From Dioscorea cayenensis subsp. rotundata (Eukaryota; Streptophyta; Magnoliopsida; Dioscoreales; Dioscoreaceae), in NCBI RefSeq assembly GCF_009730915.1, contig NC_052488.1:20950305-21014304 (forward strand): a stretch of DNA of 64,000 bases. The letters are read 5' to 3'. Each line of letters starts with the position of its first letter. Positions within the stretch are counted from its first letter, which is position 1. Below are positions 11,987 to 21,901 of the stretch, one piece after another. Under the pieces are notes generated by a model. The model made no database searches. It was not told where the DNA came from and was given only the letters and a program-made list of their open reading frames with translations. The translations under genes and the position numbers were made by a program.

Positions 11987-14460
11987 TCAATATATCACAA
12001 CCCGAAGCAGGCCTGGCTGGGGCTGTGTGTAGTGAAGGTTCTCCTCTAACAAATACTGTTCCACAGCGACCGGTAGCCTCGCCGGCGTTCGTGAGCCTTT
12101 CGTGTGGTGCCCGGTCCCAACACAGATCATGACCTGCGCCTGCCGTCCCACGGCCCTCGCTGCACTCCTCAGAGTGCTGAGCTCATGCTTTAGTACATGA
12201 ATGGCTTCGCTGACATGGAGACCATGGAGATCAATTAGACGTTCCTGGCTCCGGCCATAGCTTTGAATATCCGAAGAAATGGGGTTCCTGAAACACTAAT
12301 GAATGTCACATTTGTCTGAGTGGCAATGGATTTGATTAGAAGAAGATTATCATGGATTGGACGAACCTTTGACGATAAATAGCTTCTCTTGCTTTACCAT
12401 GAGCTGCTTTCATCTGGATATTGTATAATTGTCCCTTCTCGCTAAGTTCTTTTGCTAGAGCCTTGTTGCCGATTAGATAAGCTTGGCGTGCCTGTCACGA
12501 AGCAATGACCATGAAAACTAAACACTGTTCAGAACAAGAATGTAGAATTTAGCATCAAAAAATACATTTATGAGTGCAACCTTTAAGACTTATTGCGGAT
12601 TTAACAGTAGTCTTACTTTCAATACTATCCAAAGTTAAATACCATAACAGCATATAAATTGTCATAAAAGAAAAACAAAACACAATTCCCATTGATTTTT
12701 GATCTGATAATTGATCATTTCTATGTTATATTAATCAAATTTTGCTGCACCAACTAAGCCTGCTTATAATATCAAAATCCTAGAAAATACGCTCAGAGGC
12801 GGAGATAATGAAGGCATCACCAAATTCCAGAAACAACAAGCATTAGTACAAATAACAAAGTTCAACATACCTAGCCGTTGCCATCAACATTTATAAGGAA
12901 ACATCCTTGAGAATGTCATCTATTAAAAAACAAATCCTTAATTATCGCAAAGTTCCAACATAAAATCAATATTCATACCTGGTCAAAGCATGCATTCCGA
13001 AGACGTGCAAAATCCCGAGCTTCTTCCCTTGACTCGGAATACATACTTGCTGGTATCTCAAAATATCAAGAAGTCATTAAGCAAAGATATAAAGAAAAAA
13101 AAAATGATGCAACCAAGCAAATATGTTGCAAAGTTAAAGAGATTTAAGTCAATAATAAAAAAAAATTACCCACAGCTTCTCCAGTTTCAAGCCAAACTGG
13201 AGCTGCCCGAGATGAACGAACACTTTGCATTTTATCTCCATAAGACAATTTGGCATTGCCATTTTGTGAGCTGGCTAGAAGTTGTGACATTCTGCTTGAA
13301 CCTATTCTGCCATCTCCAGAGCCATTTCTTTCATACTTCCATTGGCCAGAATCTTGGGATGCAAGCTTTCGGACAGCAGAAGCAAAATCTGTGGCACCTC
13401 CAAAAATACTAGTTGCAGATCTGTAGGTATTGGGAGCTTGTCCTATGTCATCCCGGTTTACCTTTGAAAGTCCATTTTGCGTATCAGAAAGAGGAAGTGC
13501 TGGGAAATCCAATGGACTGAGGTTGGGAGATGCTGGTGTCTTTAAGTTCAAGTTCTGAGCAAAACCAGTATCTACCTGAAGCTGCAATTACAAGGTAATG
13601 TTAAGATGCCAAAAACCAACATATCAAACATATTGTTTCAAGGCCGCAAGACATCAATTTGACAAACTCTGCATCATTAGGCCACTAGTAGGGCCTTCCT
13701 TGAAGCTTGATTACAACCAAAATGGAGCATACATACCTCAAGCTGGGTGAGAATCTCAATTGTTAAGTTCAAATCACAACCATTTGCATAGTACACTTCT
13801 GCAAGGCTCTCTGCAGCAAAACCAGGAAATTGAGATGCCAAAAAGTCAACAGGATTGATGGCAGCATCCTGTAAAGCCGCTTGGTCACCTAGATCATTCA
13901 AAAAATTGGCACTGGAGTCTCCACTATACAGGAAGGTTTCCTGGTCAATAAGATTCTGATCCCCATTTACAAATTGCTCATCCCATGCACTGGCAGCCGA
14001 AATTCATAAAAACACCTGATGAATGATCACCGGCATATGCAGAACCTGAGTATGCCAAATTCTCAAGCAAGTTTAGATCATCACTGCCAAGGGACCTACC
14101 CTGGGTGGCGCCCAGCATCTGACTGGCTGCAACTACAGGGAATCCTAAAGTTTCAGCACTCTCATGGATTGATAAACTGTCAAGCGAGAGATTTCCAGGA
14201 TCTTGTAATTCATTCTCACCCATAGCCTTGAAATCAGGCGTAATATCATCAGGAAGCTGATGACGCCAAAACCGGTGAGCTTCATCATCTGAGTAATTTG
14301 AATTGGATGACTCAGAACGATCCAAAACTGCTTTTCCTGATGTTCCTGCAATATCCAATCTGGTGGAATCTACAATTTTGGCACTTCCAAGTGGAGATCT
14401 GAAGGCTGAGGGAATGAATTCTGCCGCATTGGGATTTAAGGCAGTAGGTTTATTTGCCAT
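11987..14460 (-). CDS. CID7: CID7-like PABP-interacting protein (PAM2, CUE, DUF1771 and SMR domains)
   Basis: Coding exons on the minus strand: 13737-14460, 13170-13581, 12979-13049, 12367-12491 and 11987-12287, about 543 residues. Start ATG 14460 (MANKPTALNPNAAEF). The PAM2 motif LNPNAAEFIPSAF (residues about 8-20) binds the MLLE domain of poly(A)-binding protein. A CUE-type helical region follows (NPVDFLASQFPGFAAESLAE). Exons 3-4 encode DUF1771 (SREEARDFARLRNACFDQARQAY). The last exon is the SMR domain with LIDLHGLHVSEAI and the GTGHHTKGSRTPARLP loop, linked in the family to nucleic-acid binding or nicking. Together these match Arabidopsis CID7. Near 13990, exon 1 needs one base removed to keep the frame: 724 bases are present where 723 fit, and both flanking frames are conserved. 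An assembly insertion is likelier than gene loss. Residues encoded just before the ATG look conserved too, so a further upstream coding exon is possible. Confidence 0.88.
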
Positions 14461-16325
14461 AGTTGACTGGGTATCCTTGCTGTTTGAAAACCCTCTCACG
14501 GACAAATTCCTCTTTAATTAAAACAAAAGACCCTTTATCTATACAAGGTCTTTAGGAAAACGAGTTCTTTGAAGGACTTATCCCAACCCTGCGATCAAAT
14601 ATCCCAAAAAAAGAAAACAAGAAATTTAATGACTCAGACAATGAATCTGCAACTTATGGTATTTATAATTTATTCGGCAATGCCATGACATATTAAAAAA
14701 AACATCAATCACGTAAATGTACAACTTGAACTATCAATTACCTGAACAATTTTTTTTTTCTTTAAGAATTATAAAGCATCTTATGTAACCTAAGACAACA
14801 ACCTCCAACACACTCACTAGAACAAGGCCATGGATATATTTGAAATGTACCACCTTCTCAAAGGAATTATCAAATGATAATATATTTGAGCACTTACTAT
14901 GTTCTAACTATAATTCCAAAACCAAGCCATTATAATGGCTATAAAATTCAGTAACATAGTGCAGCTGTGTTACAAAGAAAAGTAACTTCTGCTTATGCTT
15001 ATGCTTAAAATAATATTACAGCATGTAACAAAGAATAGTAACTTCTGAACCAATGCCTATCAGCTGATCTTATTAAATCATGCATTGATGAGTTAGCTTT
15101 AACATGTTCTTACTAATTTAATTGTTCAGGGAAGCATGGATAGAACCACACTAACAATACAAAATCAATAACACTATATCACCATAGCACCATCATAGCA
15201 TCAATTACCCATATATTAGGAACAAAACAAAGGAAGAAAGAATTGTGGAGGTATATTATGGCCAGCACCAAACATGGCTTTGCATTGGCCATAAAACAAT
15301 GCATGTCTATTGCAACGGTACAATGGAGGGCGGTACAAAGTAAAACATACATCCTTGGATATGAAAAGGGCACCCCTCCATTGGAATCCTCACATGATAC
15401 AATCAAATATTAGACAATAATTTCACAGTAAATTACCTTATCAACAGTGAACTTTAGCTTCGGTTTGCCACCATCCAATGAACTTTAACTTTTGCCATTA
15501 AACCATGAAGTTTCCATTTTTAAGTAATGCATACCTTCTATCCAAATTTTGTTCTAATCACAATTTCCTGCTTATGTGGTATGAAACTTGTTTGGCTCTA
15601 AAACTTAAAACTTTATTTTCTCTCCAATTAAACTTAAAATTACATTACAATAAGCGGGAAGGAAAAACAAACACAAAAGATGGGCCTGAATCCTTCTAAA
15701 TGAGAATACCACACTGTAACAACATAAAGTACAAAAAAACATGTAAAATTCCAATCGTTTCCTCTCTCTACTTAACTGAATTGTAAGTGATAATCAATGA
15801 CAACTAAGAGTTACGCCTTAATCATAAAAACACATGGGGTCGACTACTGTCATGGAGCCTTTCTGTTCTCATAGATCCAAAAAAAGTGACACCACTCATC
15901 ACTCAAGGGCCTCTGTACTTCATGTTTTCCCATGCCGCCTATAGTTCAACAAAAAAGCTGCCATAATACCTATCCTTGGTCGGATTTCAATTAAATTTCC
16001 AGCCAGACAACAAGCAAACACATCAAACAACATATCAATACCAAAATCATAAACAAAAAAAGACTACAAGGCCAAACCTTTCAAGATCTCAAGCAACAAA
16101 ACCCCCAAAGTTCGCAGCTTTGACCCCCAAAAAAACCACAAAAAAATCAACAATCCAAGATACCTAATTCACCAACGGAAATCAACAGCTAAGACACCAC
16201 GCAACACAGATCTACACAAAAATCCACAAAAAAATTCCAACAAAAAAACCCTCAAACATCAATGGATCTAAACAAAAATCTCAAGCTCCACATAAAAAAA
16301 TAAAAAAACCAAGGAATTCCCTTAC
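14461..16325 (-). other. Probable leader intron of the CID7-like gene
   Basis: About 1.8 kb without a supported gene, lying between the start-codon exon and a leader-like exon that ends in a clean donor (GGAAAG|GTAAGG at 16326/16325). It is AT-rich with scattered small ORFs that I regard as chance. The likely acceptor lies just before 14513, where a T-rich tract precedes AG. Confidence 0.5.
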
Positions 16326-16520
16326 CTTTCCGAAGGTCAATGAGGAGATTACTAGAAAGAAATCGATCCATAATAAACACGTAGTAAACCCCAAGAAAAC
16401 CAATCCGTTTCCACCGGCCCTCCAATTCAAGGTCAATTCCCAATATAAATCCTCGTTTGAGAGCTCGTTCCTTCGCGCCTCGTTGAACCGAAACCCTAGC
16501 TCTTGTTTGCAAGGTAGCTG
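16326..16520 (-). promoter_or_regulatory. Probable 5' untranslated exon of the CID7-like gene with telo-box
   Basis: On the minus strand this stretch ends in a strong 5' splice site and holds a short upstream ORF beginning MDRFLSSNLL that does not join the main frame. Its 5' end carries the telo-box AAACCCTAG (16491-16499), common in the leaders of plant translation-related genes. CT/GA tracts lie just outside it. Confidence 0.5.
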
Positions 16521-16552
16521 AAGATGAACCCTTACCGTCCTCTCGATTTCGA

Positions 16553-16638
16553 TCTCTCTCTCTCTCTCTCTCTCACTTCGATCGCTTTCGCTCTTCTCTT
16601 CTCTCCCTATTGACCTCTCTCTCTCTCTCTCTCTCTCT
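16553..16638. repeat. Two CT/GA microsatellites in the CID7-like promoter
   Basis: A (TC)11 run at 16553-16574 and a (CT)12 run at 16614-16638 flank a pyrimidine-rich stretch. Such tracts are typical of plant core promoters and leaders and can bind GAGA-type factors. Confidence 0.85.
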
Positions 16639-17627
16639 TCAATGAACCAACCGATGGCTCTTGTGGTTCTTTATAACTTCGATTCGATACGATTGCGATA
16701 AATCTTCTTCATAGATACGATGTCCGAACCCTTCGCCGCTTGATTCGACTTTTGCACGAATCTTGAGGCACTCTCCGGACTTGAGATTTTTTTATTCAAT
16801 ACGCTTTTTAAGACCATATATAAATATATAAAGTGAAATTATATATATATATATATATTTTAGCCCATCCCTGCATTTAATTGGCTTACTGGTGTTTAAA
16901 GTTTTAATTTATTGGCTAATTTTTTATTTTTATTTTTATTTTTTCTTTCATTTATTGAACTGACGTTACCTGAAACAAAAAGTATGTTTTACATCATTTA
17001 AATCTTTAGGATAAAATAAATAAAAAAAATAGTGAAAATACATTTATGATAAAAAAAATATTATTTTACTAAAATGAGTTAATGGAGCAAAACCCGACAC
17101 TAGCTAGTATTGTATCGTTCTTAATATTAATCGAATGCTTGTATCTTGGTGTTCGTCTATCGCAGTGGATATAAAGTGAAGATTGATGAAGGTATCTCTA
17201 CTGTCAGAAAAAATTTGAAATTTCTTAGATCATGTGTAAAGGAATTCGGTGACTCTTTACCTACCGATGAGGAGCATGACCCCGGCCCTGGCTAGCATTT
17301 GAGTTTGATGTAGCTTTAGGGGCTTTGGTTCTTTATTGTTGTTACTTTTTTGTTATTCTATTCTTACCACATCTAGTAGTAGCTATACTTATTTGTTCTT
17401 TTTTTGTTCTATCTAATTTAAATTGTTTATCCACTTATTCAAAAAGTTTAATGGAAAATGGGCTCAAATTTATAGAAAAAAAATCTTAATATTTAGAAGG
17501 GTATCTAATAAAATTATTTTTGAAAAAATACATTTATTTTAATAATTTAAATAAAAATTCCTTTTAAACAATCTGTATTTGTTAGATAAAAAAAAAAATA
17601 AAGAAGATAAAAATGTGGATATTATAA
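16639..17627. other. AT-rich spacer with an orphan coding-like fragment
   Basis: Mostly AT-rich and featureless. From about 17165 to 17296 on the plus strand a run of some 40 codons is open and compositionally protein-like (SGYKVKIDEGISTVRKNLKF, then CVKEFGDSLPTDEEHDPGPG and a stop). It has no start codon or neighbours. It may be the tail of a decayed transposon ORF or of a gene fragment; I do not recognise it. Confidence 0.35.
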
Positions 17628-18627
17628 NNNNNNNNNNNNNNNNNNNNNNNNNNNNNNNNNNNNNNNNNNNNNNNNNNNNNNNNNNNNNNNNNNNNNNNNN
17701 NNNNNNNNNNNNNNNNNNNNNNNNNNNNNNNNNNNNNNNNNNNNNNNNNNNNNNNNNNNNNNNNNNNNNNNNNNNNNNNNNNNNNNNNNNNNNNNNNNNN
17801 NNNNNNNNNNNNNNNNNNNNNNNNNNNNNNNNNNNNNNNNNNNNNNNNNNNNNNNNNNNNNNNNNNNNNNNNNNNNNNNNNNNNNNNNNNNNNNNNNNNN
17901 NNNNNNNNNNNNNNNNNNNNNNNNNNNNNNNNNNNNNNNNNNNNNNNNNNNNNNNNNNNNNNNNNNNNNNNNNNNNNNNNNNNNNNNNNNNNNNNNNNNN
18001 NNNNNNNNNNNNNNNNNNNNNNNNNNNNNNNNNNNNNNNNNNNNNNNNNNNNNNNNNNNNNNNNNNNNNNNNNNNNNNNNNNNNNNNNNNNNNNNNNNNN
18101 NNNNNNNNNNNNNNNNNNNNNNNNNNNNNNNNNNNNNNNNNNNNNNNNNNNNNNNNNNNNNNNNNNNNNNNNNNNNNNNNNNNNNNNNNNNNNNNNNNNN
18201 NNNNNNNNNNNNNNNNNNNNNNNNNNNNNNNNNNNNNNNNNNNNNNNNNNNNNNNNNNNNNNNNNNNNNNNNNNNNNNNNNNNNNNNNNNNNNNNNNNNN
18301 NNNNNNNNNNNNNNNNNNNNNNNNNNNNNNNNNNNNNNNNNNNNNNNNNNNNNNNNNNNNNNNNNNNNNNNNNNNNNNNNNNNNNNNNNNNNNNNNNNNN
18401 NNNNNNNNNNNNNNNNNNNNNNNNNNNNNNNNNNNNNNNNNNNNNNNNNNNNNNNNNNNNNNNNNNNNNNNNNNNNNNNNNNNNNNNNNNNNNNNNNNNN
18501 NNNNNNNNNNNNNNNNNNNNNNNNNNNNNNNNNNNNNNNNNNNNNNNNNNNNNNNNNNNNNNNNNNNNNNNNNNNNNNNNNNNNNNNNNNNNNNNNNNNN
18601 NNNNNNNNNNNNNNNNNNNNNNNNNNN
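17628..18627. other. Assembly gap of exactly 1000 N
   Basis: The round length suggests a scaffolding placeholder of unknown true size. ORFs spanning it are meaningless. Confidence 0.99.
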
Positions 18628-19131
18628 GAACAAACAACCCCTATGATGTGATAGTATATTATGCGATTTAAGTTTGTGAGTTTATAAAATATTGTCCATT
18701 TTGCTCAAATCCTCAGGATACCGTATTATCTACTATCTCTTTCAGATCTCTAGGGATTTTGGCTTCAATATCTCAATCCCTCAATTAGAACCTCTTGGGA
18801 TAGTTTAGTTAGATATCTCACTTTAAATATATGGCGGTGAGAAATAATTATATTTTTTACTTCAAATAGGCTCATTTTGTTTTCAGTTGTTCTGAAAATA
18901 AGTCATTAGTTATTTATTTGGGTTTCAGCAGCTCCTAATGACAAAAGGCATAAGTTGGAGACTTTTTATACTGCAACTAGTTCTAAAGTTCCCTTATATG
19001 AGAGGAGCTCAACTCATTGCCATCTTCAATCCTTCAACTAGCCTCATATGAAGTATTCCTTAACTCCCTTGGAAAGAAATCCTTTGTATGCCTAATGTCA
19101 TGTGGTCAGAATCAATTAATTTTTTTTATAG

Positions 19132-19610
19132 TTTAATTGCCATATAGGTCCCTATAATTGTGTATGTTCTGCCTTTTTAGTCATTATAATACTTTTAGGT
19201 ACATTTAAGTCATCATATTTAATTGAGTTGAGACTTTCTAATCCGCGACATAAATGGTGTTAACTTTGACGTTTCTTTGGTTTTTTTTATTATAAAATTG
19301 TGGGACTAAAAAATCCCAAATCGATGAAATATGAGGATTTAATTGAATCTAACTGCGAATGTGACTTTTTTATTATGAAATAGGGGATTAAAAAGTCCCA
19401 ACTCGATCAAATACAAGGACTTAATTATACATAACATCGAATATTTAAAACCATCACAGCTCAAAAGAAACGGCGAAGATAACGCCATCTACACCTCGGA
19501 CTCGAAAGTCCCAACTTGATCAAATATGAGAACTTAAATGTATCTAAAATTATTACAATGATTAAAAAGACAGAAAGTACACAATTACAGGGACCTGTAT
19601 GACAATTATA
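19132..19610. mobile_element. MITE-like element with inverted repeats of about 110 bp
   Basis: The left end TTTAATTGCCATATAGGTCC matches, on the other strand, the right end TATAATTGTCATACAGGTCC, and the pairing continues for about 110 bp on each side. Inside, a motif of about 60 bp with GTCCCAACTTGATCAAATA-type sequence occurs three times (near 19302, 19381 and 19496). No coding capacity and no clear target duplication. The superfamily is undetermined. A relative lies at 21491. Confidence 0.7.
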
Positions 19611-21490
19611 CAATTTTTACCCTTATTTTCACTCCCAGTAAATGTCAATTATGTTGTATTTTTTTGTTCATTTGATGAATTTGTGATGATTATTATTATT
19701 ATTTTAAGTTGGATTTAAGTGAATAATGAATTTAACGAGATAATTGTATGTTGATCATAAAAAATGTGTCATGTTATAAATCAACTTTCTACCATTGTTG
19801 TGATTTACATGTGGTTTATACCCTTTGCGCACTAGTAAGTTCGTATATGTTTTTTTTTTATTTTTTATCAATGCAATCACTGTGATGTTTTATGTACAAT
19901 AACTTTGTTTGAAAGTTTTTCAAAAGTAGGCTCATTACTGAGTATATATATAATGAATCATGTGAAATGGTAAGAATAGTGGCAATACATAATTAAAACC
20001 AATGAAATTGGTATAAATAAAATTTATTGACAAAGCATATAAACACATAAACCAGGAAATGAGTGGGGTCATATTCAAACTTGTTTAATTAATTTATTTA
20101 TTCATTTGACAGACCATATCCAAAGGGAATATAAATATGTCAAGATCCCGACGAAACACGGCAGTTATTTTTAATCCCTTTGTTATATATCATAGATACG
20201 CATCGCAATAAATAGTAAGTCCCAATATTTGTTTATTGGTATATCATTGGGTTGTATATATGAATATTTCTAAGTATTTTGCCATTCATGCGAATCTTTA
20301 TTTATTTAATTGTATATTTATGTTAGGGTCATGCTCATGCAAGGCTAAGATTTTACTTTTTAGTTAAGTTTTTGTTATATGTATATAAGATGCTGATCGA
20401 ATTGGACAATCTCACCTATGAATATGAGGACATTTTTAGTGGGGATGCTTTTATGCTCAATAAGTGTTTAACAAAAAAAATAGTATGCTTACTAAAAGCG
20501 TTCAGTGGTGATTGAGCGCTCAACTGGTGGGATAGAACCTTTTTTTTGAAAATTTATTTTTTAAAAATTTCAAGTGCTATGATTAATTTTATGTTTAGTT
20601 TTTAAAAAATTATAAAATTTAACCATTGTCAACGGCTAATCTATTTTAAAATTTTGTTTTTTTAAAAAATTTTAAATTTAATTAAATTAATTTAATAATC
20701 TTTTTATTAAATATAAAAATAATTTTTAACATACATAAATAATAAAAAAATATGGGGGTTATTGTTGTAACCCCGGCATTGGGTTACTAACCCCGATTGT
20801 GGGGTTAGTATTTTAAATATTTATTTTTTTAATTTTTAATTTTTTAAATATATTATATAATATTTTTATTAATAATATTTAAGATTTTATTAAATAAATA
20901 TGCTTTATTAAAATAAATAAATATAAATAGTTAATAAACATGATTTTGTGTATTTTATAATATAATTATTATGGAAGATAGTTTAATGATTAAGAATTTA
21001 ATAAATTGATGAAGTGGCATGTGTATCAAACTCTAATATGTCTAACGATTAAAAATACTCTAAGGTATACAACATTTTTTTAATAAAAATCTTGTGACTT
21101 GTAAGAGTAAAAAGCAAATTGCTGTTGCACAATTATAATGTATATGTAAATATATAATTTAATAAAATAAACAGTAAAATTAAAAATAATTTAATAGTAA
21201 ATATTCTAAAATATAGTGAAGACAGCTCCACCGGTAATGAATATGTGCACACAAATGGAGTTAATCTCTCTATGTACATTACTGGTGCGGAGTTTCAAAT
21301 TATGCTATTTTAATAAAGATAAATATTTTAGATAAATAGCCCATTAGCAATAAATCAAGGTATTACCTCATTATTTTATACATAATATTTATAAAGTTTT
21401 CCAACTTCATGCTCTTTAGGATTTGTGCTTTTTACAAAGTCCAAGGTTAATGAAATAAAATAAATAAATAAATAAAAATAATAATAAAAA
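19611..21490. other. AT-rich spacer with small hairpins
   Basis: No supported gene. Near 20755-20815 a short GC-rich stretch repeats ACCCCG-type words and could fold back. At 21226-21296 an imperfect inverted repeat (AGCTCCACCGGTAATGA against AACTCCGCACCAGTAATG on the other strand) could form a hairpin with a loop of about 30 bases. The flanks are A/T runs. The 18628-19131 stretch on the other side of the element at 19132 is equally empty. Confidence 0.5.
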
Positions 21491-21780
21491 TATAATTGTT
21501 GTTCAGTTTCTCTAATTATGTATTTTTTGTCTTTTTAGTCTTTGCAATATTTTTAAGAACAATTAAGTCATTATATTTAATTGAATTAAGTCATTTTAGT
21601 CCACTGTGTAGATATGCAAGTGTAAATTATAAAAGATTAATTGGACCTAAAAATATTATTGTGGATTAGAACAATTTAATTTGATTAAAAATTGAAAAAT
21701 TAATTATACTTCAAAAAATATTAGAAAGATTAAAAAGGGTAAAAAAATACATAATTATAGGGACATGTACGTTAATTAAA
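21491..21780. mobile_element. Second, shorter member of the 19132-type MITE family
   Basis: The ends TATAATTGTTGTTCAG (left) and TTTAATTAACGTACATG (right, other strand) lead into a shared inner stretch, CTAATTATGTATTTTTT, then 'CTTTTTAGTC...' and 'ATTAAGTCATTATATTTAA' words that also occur in the element at 19132. Inverted repeats run about 100 bp. It is degenerate and non-coding, and lies 120 bp upstream of the start of the next gene. Confidence 0.6.
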
Positions 21781-21901
21781 CTAAAAAAGTGATTTACATT
21801 AGTTATTTGCAACAATCCCAGGTCTTATCGGATAAAATATTCGGATCCGACCCGTTAACAGGAGTAAATTACCTCTTCTCGGATCCCCACCCGATATCGC
21901 C

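Noticed and set aside
14461-14505. Extension of the CID7-like protein upstream of ATG 14460
   Set aside because: The frame upstream starts only at a TTG and meets a stop. A spliced upstream coding exon is possible but the leader exon at 16326 does not join in the right frame.
17539-18646. Long open frames on both strands across 17.5-18.6 kb
   Set aside because: They consist almost wholly of N from the assembly gap.
20755-20815. Possible structured RNA with repeated ACCCCG words
   Set aside because: Short, imperfect pairing in AT-rich DNA with no promoter or conservation evidence.
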